Shown here: in pieces, positions 15,711-24,382 of the stretch | How positions within the stretch are numbered: the stretch's first letter is position 1 | Layout of the letters: each line of letters opens with the position of its first letter | NCBI RefSeq assembly: GCF_008119785.1 | Contig: NZ_VSFA01000009.1 | Span: 62,001-126,000, forward strand | Source of the DNA: Micromonospora sp. MP36 | Lineage (GTDB): Bacteria > Actinomycetota > Actinomycetes > Mycobacteriales > Micromonosporaceae | DNA: 64,000 nucleotides | Reading direction: 5' to 3' | Made by a program: the position numbers and the translations under genes | Notes under the pieces: model-generated | Database searches by the model: none | What the model was told of the DNA's origin: nothing | The model's input: only the letters and a program-made list of their open reading frames with translations

Positions 15711-17591
15711 TCAGCGCTGCCGACGCCGCAGGAGCAGGGCGAGCAGCCCGACCACCAGCGCCCCGCCCAGCGCGGCGAAGATGACGGCCGGCAGCGCGGA
15801 GGGGCTCGGCTCGTCGGCCTCGAGCCGGTCCCGGTCGGCGGCGCTCTGCCGGTACGCCTGCGCGAGCAGGTTCGTCGGCTGGGCGTCGGCGACCGCGTCC
15901 AGGTGGGAGACCGCGGTGGCGGTCCGCCCGCTGAACCAGGCGTCGAGGCCGCTGCGGTAGAGCTTGTCGGTGGCCGAGAGGGTGTTGTCGACCCCCGCCT
16001 CGGTGAGCAGCCCGGTGACGGTGGAGACCGGCACCAGGGCCCGGTTCGCCCCGCCGTCGGCGGCACGGTCGCTGTCGAGCACGCCGACGACCCGGCCGGC
16101 GGTGTCCACGGCGATGCCGCCGTGTGAGTAGATCCCGAGGCCGTCGTTGACCCGCTGGACGGCGACGCTGCCCTGGTTGCCGGTGCCGGTCACCTGGACC
16201 ACCTTGGAGTCAAGGGTGAACCGGGCGCCACGGAAGGCGGTGTCGGTGGTCTGGTAGCCCAGCACCAGCAGCACGGTGCCCGGACCGGGCGGGGCCGCGG
16301 TGGCCAGTTCGACAGCGGGCAGCTTCGCCTGGGGCAGCTTGACGACGGCGAGGTTGCCGGCGTCGGGTTCCAGCACCCGCACCACCTCGCCGGGAATCGC
16401 CGGGCTGGTGGCCAGGTCGCCCCGGGCAACGTTGAACTGCGCCGACACCTGGCTGGTGAAGGGTGCGGCGGGGTCGGTGCCGGTGAACCGGGTGACGGCC
16501 AGCTTGGACCGGACGTAACCGTCGAGACCGGTGGGGGCGAGTCGCTTCTGGTCGACGAGGATCCGGCCCAGCGTGTAGAGGGCCCGCTCGCGGGCCGACT
16601 CGTCGGTCGGCCGTACGCACTGGCCGTTGGTGAGCACCGTGCCGTCGGAGTTCACCACGAAGCCGGAGCAGCGCCGCTTGAAGGTGACGGGGGTCGGGCT
16701 GATCGGAGCGCCGGTCTTGGTGTTGCGGAGGAAGCCGGTGAAGCTCGCCTCGACGAACACCAGGGACGGCGCGGCGATCGCCAGCGCCCGCTCCTCCGGG
16801 CTGTACGGCGCCGCCTGGGCCCAGGGCTTGAGTCCGGGCGCGCTGGCCGACGCCGTCGCGGGCGTCGTGGCGAACCCGGTGCCCGGGTCCGGCCGGTTCG
16901 GGGACGACTCCTCGCCCGAGTTCGCCCACAGCAGGGCGCCGGTGCCGGCGGCGGCCAACAGGACGACGAGCCCGGCGACGAGCGCCGCCCGCAGTCCACG
17001 TGACCGCGTCGGCGCGGGCGAGGGCTGGATGCGGCGGGCCGGGTCGGCGAACGGGTCGGCGAACGGGTCGGCCGGCGGCGCCTCGGTGGGCAGCACGGGC
17101 CGGGCCGGCGAGATCGGCGCGGCCTCGACCGGCTGCTGCGGCACCGCGGTGGCGTGCATCGCCCACGGCAGCGGAGCGCCGGACGTCGGGGTGGGCGTGC
17201 CGGAGACCGGGGCCCCGGAGACGGGCTGCGGCGGTTGGGCGACGGTGCCGGTGGCCGGGATCAGCACCTCCGCCTCCGACTCGGCCGGCTGCAGCTCCAT
17301 GCCGAGGGTCTGGAACAGGCGTTGCGCGCCCATCCCTTCCTCCGACGCGTACGCCGCCCAGGGCCGCGCGGCGGCGAAGTCGGCGTTGACGTAGCGCTGC
17401 CCGCCCGGGGCCTGGGCCATCGCGTTGGCCGCGTTGGCGAACGCCTGCCGCCAGGGCTGGTCGGCGGCCGCGGCGCCCTCGAGCACGGCCACCGTCACCA
17501 GCCGGTCCTGTCCGTCGACGGCCCACCACGCCGTACCCACCTGGCAGACGCCGAGCGCCTCGGTGAACCTGTACGGACCAACCGGCTGCAT
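15711..17591 (-). CDS. Membrane pseudoprotease: trypsin-like domain without catalytic triad
   Basis: The ATG at 17591 with AGGAG upstream gives 626 residues. Residues 1-40 (YRFTEALGVCQVGTAWWAVD) look like the first strands of a Ser/Thr kinase N-lobe, but the usual VAIK lysine is missing. A Pro/Ala linker leads to a membrane helix (201-222), then a trypsin/HtrA-like fold at about 270-535. At the three catalytic positions there are Gln324 (TNGQCV for TNAHCV), Asn413 (GNLAVVKL for DLAVLK) and His490 (YSHGGI for NSGGP). The Cys308-Cys325 pair that brackets the histidine in trypsin-like proteases is kept. A TPR-like helix pair (about 540-585) and a second membrane helix end the protein. It is probably a scaffold or sensor. 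Confidence 0.8.
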   Translation of the reverse strand: MQPVGPYRFTEALGVCQVGTAWWAVDGQDRLVTVAVLEGAAAADQPWRQAFANAANAMAQAPGGQRYVNADFAAARPWAAYASEEGMGAQRLFQTLGMELQPAESEAEVLIPATGTVAQPPQPVSGAPVSGTPTPTSGAPLPWAMHATAVPQQPVEAAPISPARPVLPTEAPPADPFADPFADPARRIQPSPAPTRSRGLRAALVAGLVVLLAAAGTGALLWANSGEESSPNRPDPGTGFATTPATASASAPGLKPWAQAAPYSPEERALAIAAPSLVFVEASFTGFLRNTKTGAPISPTPVTFKRRCSGFVVNSDGTVLTNGQCVRPTDESARERALYTLGRILVDQKRLAPTGLDGYVRSKLAVTRFTGTDPAAPFTSQVSAQFNVARGDLATSPAIPGEVVRVLEPDAGNLAVVKLPQAKLPAVELATAAPPGPGTVLLVLGYQTTDTAFRGARFTLDSKVVQVTGTGNQGSVAVQRVNDGLGIYSHGGIAVDTAGRVVGVLDSDRAADGGANRALVPVSTVTGLLTEAGVDNTLSATDKLYRSGLDAWFSGRTATAVSHLDAVADAQPTNLLAQAYRQSAADRDRLEADEPSPSALPAVIFAALGGALVVGLLALLLRRRQR

Positions 17592-17706
17592 GCCCAACTC
17601 CTCTGTTCACTCGCCGTGCGGATAGTACAGAGAGCCCGCCCGCGCTCTCGTCCTCCGGTCGAGGGGCACCGGCTGGCCCGGCCGGGTCCCGTCGGCGGGC
17701 CGGAGG

Positions 17707-17734
17707 TTGCGTTCTGAAAGTTTTCATGCATAGA
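17707..17734 (+). promoter_or_regulatory. Promoter with palindromic operator for the hut operon regulator
   Basis: TTGCGT (17707-17712) and CATAGA (17729-17734) are 16 nt apart and form a weak sigma-70-like promoter. The start codon follows 8 nt later, so the message is probably leaderless. TGAAAGTTTTCA (17715-17726), with exact TGAAA/TTTCA half-sites, sits between the two hexamers, where a bound repressor would block transcription. I infer autoregulation by the RpiR-family protein. Confidence 0.5.
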
Positions 17735-17742
17735 GTCACGGC

Positions 17743-18588
17743 ATGAATGAAGGAGCGGCGTCCGGCGAGCCGCTGCTCGACCTGTTCCACGGCGTGCGGC
17801 TCACCCCGACCCAGCGCCGGATCGCGCACTGCCTGGTGCAGCACGCGGCCGCGGCGGCGTACCTGTCCGCGGCCGAGGTCGCCGAGCTGGCCGGGGTGAG
17901 CCAGCCGTCGGTGACCCGGTTCGCGATGGCGCTCGGCCACGACGGCTACCCCGCGCTGCGCCGCCGACTGCGGGAACTGACCGCCACCGGCGCGGCCGAC
18001 CCGGCCGACGCCGGCAACGCCCTGCAGCGGGCGGTCCGTGCCGAGATGGGCAACCTCGACCGGCTCGCCACCCAACTCGCCGACGCCGACCGGATCGCGG
18101 AGGTGGGGAAGCTGCTCGCGGCCAGCCGCCCGCTGCCGGTGCTCGGGCTGCGCGCCGCCGCGCCGCTGGCCGCGTACTTCGCGTACTTCGCCGCGAAGGT
18201 GCACCCGGACGTGCGGGTGCTCGACGACGGGGGCAGCCTCCTCGCCGACCGGCTCGAACAGGCCGCCGCCGCCGGGGCGAGCGCGCTGCTCGCGTTCGTG
18301 CTACCCCGCTATCCCCGGGAGACCCTGGACGCGCTGCGCGAGGCCCGGGACGCCGGGCTGACCGTCGTGGCGATCACCGACTCCCCGGTGAGCCCGGCCA
18401 CCGACCACGCCGAGGTGGTGCTCCCCGCCGCCGTCGGCACCGACCTGGTCTTCGACCTGCACACCGCACCGATGACCCTGGCCATGGTGGTGCTCCAGGC
18501 GATCTGCGACGCCACCCCGGCCGAGACCCAGGCCCGACTCGAGGCGTTCGAGTCGTCCGCCGCCCGCCGTCAGTTGTTCCTCGGCTGA
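17743..18588 (+). CDS. MurR/RpiR family transcriptional regulator of the hut operon
   Basis: The 281-residue protein has an N-terminal RpiR-type helix-turn-helix (about 1-80; LTPTQRRIAHCLVQHAAAAAY, then SAAEVAELAGVSQPSVTRFAMALG, the recognition helix) and a C-terminal SIS domain (about 125-250) with TVVAITDSPVSPATDHAEVVL. SIS domains bind phosphorylated sugars or other small ligands. Here the ligand could be a pathway intermediate such as urocanate, which is an inference. The gene precedes hutU by 12 nt in the same direction, so it is probably co-transcribed and controls the operon. Confidence 0.9.
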   Translation: MNEGAASGEPLLDLFHGVRLTPTQRRIAHCLVQHAAAAAYLSAAEVAELAGVSQPSVTRFAMALGHDGYPALRRRLRELTATGAADPADAGNALQRAVRAEMGNLDRLATQLADADRIAEVGKLLAASRPLPVLGLRAAAPLAAYFAYFAAKVHPDVRVLDDGGSLLADRLEQAAAAGASALLAFVLPRYPRETLDALREARDAGLTVVAITDSPVSPATDHAEVVLPAAVGTDLVFDLHTAPMTLAMVVLQAICDATPAETQARLEAFESSAARRQLFLG

Positions 18589-18600
18589 GAGGAGTACGCA

Positions 18601-20265
18601 ATGCACCAGCCCGTCCGCGCCGCCCGCGGCACCACACGCACCGCCAAGGGGTGGCCGCAGGAGGCCGCCCTGCGGATGCTGATGAACAACCTCGACCCGG
18701 AGGTGGCCGAGCGCCCCGAGGACCTGGTGGTCTACGGCGGCACCGGCAAGGCCGCGCGGGACTGGCCGTCGTACCACGCGCTGGTCCGGACGCTGACCGA
18801 CCTGCGCGACGACGAGACGATGCTGGTGCAGTCCGGCCGTCCGGTGGGCGTCATGCGTACCCACGAGTGGGCGCCCCGGGTGCTGCTGGCCAACTCCAAC
18901 CTGGTCGGCGACTGGGCCACCTGGCCGGAGTTCCGCCGGCTGGAGCAGCTCGGCCTGACCATGTACGGGCAGATGACCGCCGGCTCCTGGATCTACATCG
19001 GCACCCAGGGCATCCTCCAGGGCACGTACGAGACGTTCGCCGCGGTGGCGGCGAAGCGCTTCGGGGGAAGCCTCGCCGGCACCCTCACGCTGACCGCCGG
19101 CTGCGGCGGGATGGGTGGGGCGCAGCCCCTCGCGGTCACCATGAACGGCGGCGCGTGCCTGATCGTGGACGTGGACCGCAGCCGGCTGGAGCGCCGGGCG
19201 CACGACCGCTACCTGGACGAGATCGCCGAGTCGCTGGACGACGCGGTCGAGCGGGCGCTCGCCGCGAAACGGGACCGGCGGGCGCTCAGCGTCGGGGTGG
19301 TGGGCAACGCGGCCACCGTCTTCCCGGAGCTGCTGCGCCGGGGCGTCGCCATCGACATCGTCACCGACCAGACCAGCGCGCACGACCCGCTGTCGTACCT
19401 GCCGGAGGGGGTGGAGCTGGCCGACGCCCGCGACTACGCGGCGGCGAAGCCGGCCGAGTTCACCGACCGGGCGCGGGCGTCGATGGCGAAGCACGTCGAG
19501 GCGATGGTCGGCTTCCTCGACGCCGGCGCAGAGGTCTTCGACTACGGCAACTCGATCCGCGGCGAGGCGAAGCTCGGCGGCTACGAGCGCGCCTTCGACT
19601 TCCCCGGCTTCGTGCCGGCGTACATCCGGCCGCTGTTCTGCGAGGGCAAGGGCCCGTTCCGCTGGGCGGCGCTCTCCGGTGACCCGAAGGACATCGCGGC
19701 CACCGACCGGGCCATCCTCGACCTGTTCCCCGAGAACGAGTCCCTGGCGCGGTGGATCCGGATGGCGGGCGAGCGGGTGGCCTTCCAGGGCCTGCCGGCC
19801 CGGATCTGCTGGCTCGGCTACGGCGAGCGGGACAAGGCCGGGGTGCGGTTCAACGAGATGGTCGCCGCCGGCGAGCTGAGCGCGCCGGTGGTGATCGGCC
19901 GGGACCACCTGGACTGCGGCAGCGTGGCGAGCCCCTACCGGGAGACCGAGGCGATGGCCGACGGCTCCGACGCGATCGCCGACTGGCCGCTGCTCAACGC
20001 GCTGGTCAACACGGCCAGCGGGGCGTCGTGGGTGTCCATCCACCACGGCGGCGGGGTGGGCATCGGCCGGTCCATCCACGCCGGGCAGGTCTGCGTCGCC
20101 GACGGCAGCGCCCTGGCGGGGCAGAAGATCGAGCGGGTGCTCACCAACGACCCAGCCATGGGCGTCATCCGGCACGTCGACGCCGGCTACGACGACGCCC
20201 GCGAGGTCGCCGCCCGCACCGGCGTCCGGGTGCCCATGGCGGAGGGCACGGAGGGTACGGCGTGA
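18601..20265 (+). CDS. hutU: Urocanate hydratase (HutU)
   Basis: This 554-residue protein is full length for urocanase. Hallmarks include [73 protein letters not shown], the catalytic-region cysteine in [30 protein letters not shown], and [13 protein letters not shown] for NAD binding. It converts urocanate to imidazolonepropionate using tightly bound NAD+. The ATG at 18601 has GAGAGGAG about 7 nt upstream. Its stop overlaps the next GTG by 4 nt, so it is coupled to the amidohydrolase gene. Confidence 0.97.
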   Translation: MHQPVRAARGTTRTAKGWPQEAALRMLMNNLDPEVAERPEDLVVYGGTGKAARDWPSYHALVRTLTDLRDDETMLVQSGRPVGVMRTHEWAPRVLLANSNLVGDWATWPEFRRLEQLGLTMYGQMTAGSWIYIGTQGILQGTYETFAAVAAKRFGGSLAGTLTLTAGCGGMGGAQPLAVTMNGGACLIVDVDRSRLERRAHDRYLDEIAESLDDAVERALAAKRDRRALSVGVVGNAATVFPELLRRGVAIDIVTDQTSAHDPLSYLPEGVELADARDYAAAKPAEFTDRARASMAKHVEAMVGFLDAGAEVFDYGNSIRGEAKLGGYERAFDFPGFVPAYIRPLFCEGKGPFRWAALSGDPKDIAATDRAILDLFPENESLARWIRMAGERVAFQGLPARICWLGYGERDKAGVRFNEMVAAGELSAPVVIGRDHLDCGSVASPYRETEAMADGSDAIADWPLLNALVNTASGASWVSIHHGGGVGIGRSIHAGQVCVADGSALAGQKIERVLTNDPAMGVIRHVDAGYDDAREVAARTGVRVPMAEGTEGTA

Positions 20266-21461
20266 GCGATCTCGCCGTGCGGTTCCGCAAGCTGTGGGAC
20301 GAGCTGGCCCCCGTCGGGCGGGACGCGGGCAGCGGCGGCTACCTGCGGTACGCCCTGACCGAGCCGGAGCTCACGCTGCGCGCGTGGTTCCGGGAGCAGG
20401 CCGGGCAGCGCGGCATGCCGGTCACCGAGGACGGCAACGGCAACCTGTTCGCCTGGTGGGGCGACCCGGCGGCCGGGGACGCGGTGCTCACCGGCAGCCA
20501 CTTCGACTCGGTGCCGCACGGCGGCGCGTACGACGGGCCGCTCGGGATCGTCACCGCGTTCCTCGCCGTGGACGAGCTGCGGGCGGCCGGCGTCGCCCCG
20601 GTCCGGCCGGTGGCGGTGGCCGCGTTCGTGGAGGAGGAGGGGGGCCGCTTCGGCGTACCCTGCCTGGGGTCGCGGCTGCTCACCGGGGAGATCGCGGTAG
20701 AGCGCGCGGCCGGGCTGCGCGACGCGGCCGGGGTGAGCTTCGCCGAGGCGCTGGGCGACCGGCCGGCGGGCGCCGACCCGGGCCTGCTCGGTCGCTTCGC
20801 GGCCTTCGTGGAGCTGCACGTGGAGCAGGGCCGCGCGCTGGTCGACCAGGGCGCGCCGGTCGCGGTGGCCAGCGCGATCTGGCCGCACGGCCGCTGGCGC
20901 CTCGACTTCCACGGCGAGGGCAACCACGCGGGTACGACCCGGATGGCCGACCGCCGCGACCCGATGCTCACCTACGCGTTCACCGTGCTGGCGGCGAACA
21001 AGGAGGCCCGGCTGCGCGACGCGCACGCCACGATCGGCCGGGTGGCCGTCGAGCCGAACGCCACCAACGCGATCCCGTCGCGGGTGACCGGCTGGCTGGA
21101 CGCCCGGGCGGCCGAGCCGGAGACGCTGCACGGCCTGGTCGAGGCGGTGCGGGCCAAGGCCGCCGAGCGGGCGCGCCGGGACGGCACCGAGCTGACCTGC
21201 ACCGAGGAGTCGGCCACCCCGCTGGTGGCGTTCGACGGCGGGCTGGCCGACCGGCTGGCCCGGCTGCTCGACGCGCCGGTGCTGCCCACCGGGGCGGGGC
21301 ACGACGCGGGGGTGCTGGCCGCGCACCTGCCCACCGCGATGCTCTTCGTCCGCAACCCGACCGGGGTGTCACACTCCCCCGCCGAATCCGCCACCGACGC
21401 CGACTGCGCCGCCGGGGTGACCGCCCTGGCCCGGGTGCTGGAGGAGCTGGCATGCCGCTGA
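20262..21461 (+). CDS. M20-family amidohydrolase, candidate N-formylglutamate hydrolase of the hut pathway
   Basis: This 399-residue metal-dependent amidohydrolase belongs to the allantoate amidohydrolase/N-carbamoyl-amino acid hydrolase branch. Metal ligands lie in [20 protein letters not shown] (His and Asp) and [19 protein letters not shown]. The segment [16 protein letters not shown] and the dimer-domain loop [17 protein letters not shown] are characteristic of this group, as is the C-terminal [12 protein letters not shown]. The GTG overlaps the hutU stop and the end overlaps the hutF start by 10 nt. In a cluster with HutF but no HutG, its position suggests that it completes the pathway by removing the formyl group from N-formylglutamate. 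The allantoate label on homologues would then be misleading. Confidence 0.85.
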   Translation: MSDLAVRFRKLWDELAPVGRDAGSGGYLRYALTEPELTLRAWFREQAGQRGMPVTEDGNGNLFAWWGDPAAGDAVLTGSHFDSVPHGGAYDGPLGIVTAFLAVDELRAAGVAPVRPVAVAAFVEEEGGRFGVPCLGSRLLTGEIAVERAAGLRDAAGVSFAEALGDRPAGADPGLLGRFAAFVELHVEQGRALVDQGAPVAVASAIWPHGRWRLDFHGEGNHAGTTRMADRRDPMLTYAFTVLAANKEARLRDAHATIGRVAVEPNATNAIPSRVTGWLDARAAEPETLHGLVEAVRAKAAERARRDGTELTCTEESATPLVAFDGGLADRLARLLDAPVLPTGAGHDAGVLAAHLPTAMLFVRNPTGVSHSPAESATDADCAAGVTALARVLEELACR

Positions 21462-22810
21462 CCCGCTGGCTGGCCGAGTACGCCTGGCTGCCCGACCAGG
21501 CCGAACCCACGCCCGACGTGCTGATCGAGGCCGAGGGTGGCCGGATCACCGCGGTCACCCCGCTGGTCGGCGGCGGCACGCCGGCCGCCGGGGTCGAGGT
21601 GCTGCGCGACGCGGTACGGCTGCCCGGGCTCACCCTGCCGGGCCTGGCCAACGCCCACTCGCACGCCTTCCACCGGGCGCTGCGCGGGCGTACCCACTAC
21701 GGGCGGGGCGACTTCTGGAGCTGGCGGGACGTCATGTACGCCGTGGCCCCCCGGCTCGACCCGGAGTCGTACCTGGCCCTGGCCCGGGCCGCGTACGCGG
21801 AGATGGCGCTCGCCGGGATCACCTGCGTCGGGGAGTTCCACTACCTGCACCACGGCCCGGACGGCACCCCGTACGCCGACCCGAACGCGATGTCGGCGGC
21901 GCTGGTCGAGGCGGCTGCGCACGCGGGCATCCGGATCACGCTGCTGGACACCGCGTACCTGACCGCCGGGGTGGACGGCGCGCCGCTGACCGGGCCGCAG
22001 CGGCGGTTCGGCGACGGGGACGCGCTGCGCTGGGCGGAGCGGGTGAGCGCGTTCCGCCCGGAGAACGACCACGCCCGGGTGGGCGCGGCGATCCACTCGG
22101 TGCGCGCGGTGCCGGCGGAGCAGCTCGCCACCGTGGCCGGCTGGGCGGACCGCAACGGCGTGCCGCTGCACGTGCACCTCTCCGAGCAGCCGGCCGAGAA
22201 CGACGCCTGCCGGGCCGTGCACGGCTGCACCCCGACCCGGCTGCTGGCCGACCACGGGGTGCTCGGCCGGCACACCACCGCGGTGCACGCCACCCACCCG
22301 ACCAGCGCGGACATCGCCCTGCTCGGGGAGAGCCGGACCGGGATCTGCCTGTGCCCCACCACCGAGCGGGATCTGGCCGACGGGATCGGGCCGGCCCGCC
22401 GGATGGCCGAGGCGGGCAGCCCGCTCAGCCTCGGCAGCGACAGCCACGCGGTGGTCGACCTCTTCGAGGAGGCCCGCGCGGTGGAGCTGGACGAGCGGCT
22501 GCGTACCCGCCGGCGGGGGCACTTCACCGCCGCCGAGCTGCTCGCCGCCGCCACCGTCGCCGGGCACGCCGCGCTGGGCTGGGGCGACGCCGGCCGGCTG
22601 TCCGTCGGGGGCCGAGCCGACCTGGTCACCGTACGGCTGGACAGCGCCCGCACCGCCGCCGTGCCGCCGGTCGGGGCGATCTTCGCGGCCGGCGCGGCCG
22701 ACGTCACGCACGTGGTCGTCGACGGGCGCACCGTGGTCGCCGACGGCCGGCACCTGACCGTGGACGTTCCCGCCGAGCTGCAGGCCGCCATCGCGGAGGT
22801 GACCTCATGA
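21452..22810 (+). CDS. hutF: Formimidoylglutamate deiminase (HutF)
   Basis: This amidohydrolase-superfamily enzyme of 452 residues has [20 protein letters not shown] (metal HxH motif), then [27 protein letters not shown] (metal His and Glu), [10 protein letters not shown], and [18 protein letters not shown] with the catalytic Asp. The sequence [18 protein letters not shown] is typical of HutF. It converts N-formimidoylglutamate to N-formylglutamate with release of ammonia. GAGGAG is 5 nt before the ATG at 21452, which overlaps the amidohydrolase gene. The stop overlaps the hutI start by 4 nt. Confidence 0.95.
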   Translation: MPLTRWLAEYAWLPDQAEPTPDVLIEAEGGRITAVTPLVGGGTPAAGVEVLRDAVRLPGLTLPGLANAHSHAFHRALRGRTHYGRGDFWSWRDVMYAVAPRLDPESYLALARAAYAEMALAGITCVGEFHYLHHGPDGTPYADPNAMSAALVEAAAHAGIRITLLDTAYLTAGVDGAPLTGPQRRFGDGDALRWAERVSAFRPENDHARVGAAIHSVRAVPAEQLATVAGWADRNGVPLHVHLSEQPAENDACRAVHGCTPTRLLADHGVLGRHTTAVHATHPTSADIALLGESRTGICLCPTTERDLADGIGPARRMAEAGSPLSLGSDSHAVVDLFEEARAVELDERLRTRRRGHFTAAELLAAATVAGHAALGWGDAGRLSVGGRADLVTVRLDSARTAAVPPVGAIFAAGAADVTHVVVDGRTVVADGRHLTVDVPAELQAAIAEVTS

Positions 22811-24090
22811 CCGGCTTCCCGCAGCGGCCGGTGCGACCGGGCGACCCGGCCCGGCCCGCGGTGCGCCACACCGGCAGCCTGCTGGTGGACAACATCGGCG
22901 AGCTGGTCACCAACAGCTTCGGCGAGGGCGAGGGCGGGCCGCTCGGCATCCGACGGAACGCCGCGCTGCTGGTCGAGGACGGGGTGGTGGCCTGGATCGG
23001 GCCGGCCCGGGGCGCCCCGGCCGCCGACCGGCGGATCGACGCCGCCGGCGCCGCCGTGCTGCCCGGGTTCGTGGACAGCCACGCCCACCTGGTCTTCGCC
23101 GGGGACCGGGCCGCCGAGTTCGCCGCCCGGATGGCCGGCGAGCCGTACACCGGAGGCGGCATCCGCACCACCGTCGGCGCCACCCGCGCCGCCTCCGACG
23201 ACGAGCTGCGGGCCACCGTGCACCGGCTGCGCGGCGAGGCGATGCGGCAGGGCACCACCACCATCGAGATCAAGAGCGGGTACGGGCTCACCGTCGCCGA
23301 CGAGGCCCGCTCGCTGCGGATCGCCGCCGAGTTCACCGAGGACACCACGTTCCTCGGCGCGCACGTCGTCCCCGCCGAGTACGCCGACCGCCCCGACGAC
23401 TACGTCGGCATGGTGTGCGGGCCGATGCTGGCCGCCGCCGCCCCGTACGCCCGCTGGATCGACGTGTTCTGCGAGCGGGGCGCCTTCGACGTGGACCACG
23501 CCCGCGCGATCCTCGCCTGCGGGCAGGCGGTCGGGCTGGGCGTACGGGTGCACGCCAACCAGCTCGGCCCCGGCCCGGGCGTGCAGCTCGGAGTGGAGCT
23601 GGGCGCGGCCAGCGTGGACCACTGCACCCACCTGTCCGACGCCGACGTCGACGCCCTCGCCTCGCACCGCATCGACTGCATGTGCGCCGAGGGTCAGCAC
23701 ACCACCACGGTCGCCACCCTGCTGCCCGGGGCGGAGTTCTCCACCCGGTCGCCGTACCCGGACGCCCGGCGGCTGCTCGACGCGGGGGTGACCGTGGCGC
23801 TGGCCACCGACTGCAACCCCGGGTCGTCGTACACGTCGTCGATGCCGTTCTGCATCGCGCTGGCCGTACGCGAGATGCGGATGACCCCGGCGGAGGCGGT
23901 CTGGGCCGCGACCGCCGGCGGGGCGGCGGCGCTGCGCCGCCGCGACGTCGGCCGGTTGGCGCCTGGCGCCCGGGCCGACCTGTTGATCCTCGACGCCCCG
24001 TCCCACCTGCACCTGGCCTACCGGCCGGGGGTTCCCTTGATCCGCCAGGTTCTGCACACCGGAGTGCCGCAGTCAACTTCTCGGCCCTGA
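22807..24090 (+). CDS. hutI: Imidazolonepropionase (HutI) with a likely displaced C-terminus
   Basis: This 427-residue enzyme has the amidohydrolase signatures [46 protein letters not shown], the metal-binding [11 protein letters not shown] (His), and [19 protein letters not shown] (Asp). It opens imidazolonepropionate to formimidoylglutamate. The conserved tail runs to about [17 protein letters not shown]. The final residues ([10 protein letters not shown]) end inside the hairpin of the inserted IscB element, with the stop at 24088-24090, so I infer that the original stop was replaced by the insertion. Catalytic parts are untouched and activity is probably kept. The ATG overlaps the hutF stop. 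Confidence 0.94.
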   Translation: MTGFPQRPVRPGDPARPAVRHTGSLLVDNIGELVTNSFGEGEGGPLGIRRNAALLVEDGVVAWIGPARGAPAADRRIDAAGAAVLPGFVDSHAHLVFAGDRAAEFAARMAGEPYTGGGIRTTVGATRAASDDELRATVHRLRGEAMRQGTTTIEIKSGYGLTVADEARSLRIAAEFTEDTTFLGAHVVPAEYADRPDDYVGMVCGPMLAAAAPYARWIDVFCERGAFDVDHARAILACGQAVGLGVRVHANQLGPGPGVQLGVELGAASVDHCTHLSDADVDALASHRIDCMCAEGQHTTTVATLLPGAEFSTRSPYPDARRLLDAGVTVALATDCNPGSSYTSSMPFCIALAVREMRMTPAEAVWAATAGGAAALRRRDVGRLAPGARADLLILDAPSHLHLAYRPGVPLIRQVLHTGVPQSTSRP

Positions 24091-24382
24091 GGGACCGTAC
24101 TTGTTCGGTCCTACAGGGTGGTTGACCAGCCCCAGAAACCTCTGAAGGGAGGGATCTACGTTGTACACAGGTCAGAAGACCCACTCCGGGGTGCTTCCTC
24201 AGCCCCGGACCCTGGAATCCGCGTCAGCAGACACGGCCCCGAGAAGCCACGAAACGGGACGCGGACGCCACCCGGCAGCCGGTGTGCGACATGGGCGAGG
24301 GGAGACCGGCGCAAGCCGGCGTCACCCGGAACCTGCCTCGGCGGGAACCGGAGCGGGCCGTGAGGCCCAAACCCACCCGGCG
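24056..24382 (+). ncRNA. Probable omega-RNA of the IscB element, including guide region
   Basis: About 290 nt of non-coding sequence upstream of iscB, the place where omega-RNAs are encoded. It folds locally into several strong hairpins: the 5' hairpin at 24072-24126, CCGGC-GCAA-GCCGG with a GNRA tetraloop (24306-24319), and CCTGC-CTCG-GCGGG just after. In known systems the guide is the roughly 16 nt 5' of the scaffold, which here would be the last bases of hutI (about 24056-24071). The exact 5' end is inferred, and no covariance search was possible. Confidence 0.55.
24072..24126 (+). repeat. Left-end/omega-RNA hairpin of the IscB element
   Basis: Outer pair GTCAAC (24072-24077) with GTTGAC (24121-24126). 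Inner stem CCCTG (24085-24089) with CAGGG (24114-24118), continuing through a G-U pair after one A-A mismatch to GGACCG (24092-24097) with CGGTCC (24106-24111). Loop 24098-24105. The hutI stop lies inside it. Confidence 0.75.

Noticed and set aside
18301..20175. Long antisense reading frame of 624 codons opposite hutU
   Set aside because: It mirrors the codon pattern of hutU (GC-rich third positions) and gives a low-complexity Arg/Pro/Ala protein with no domain.
24072..24380. The iscB frame extended upstream from 24383 through the structured region
   Set aside because: Residues before VFVVD are low-complexity and would be coded by the omega-RNA hairpins. The family normally begins near this point.
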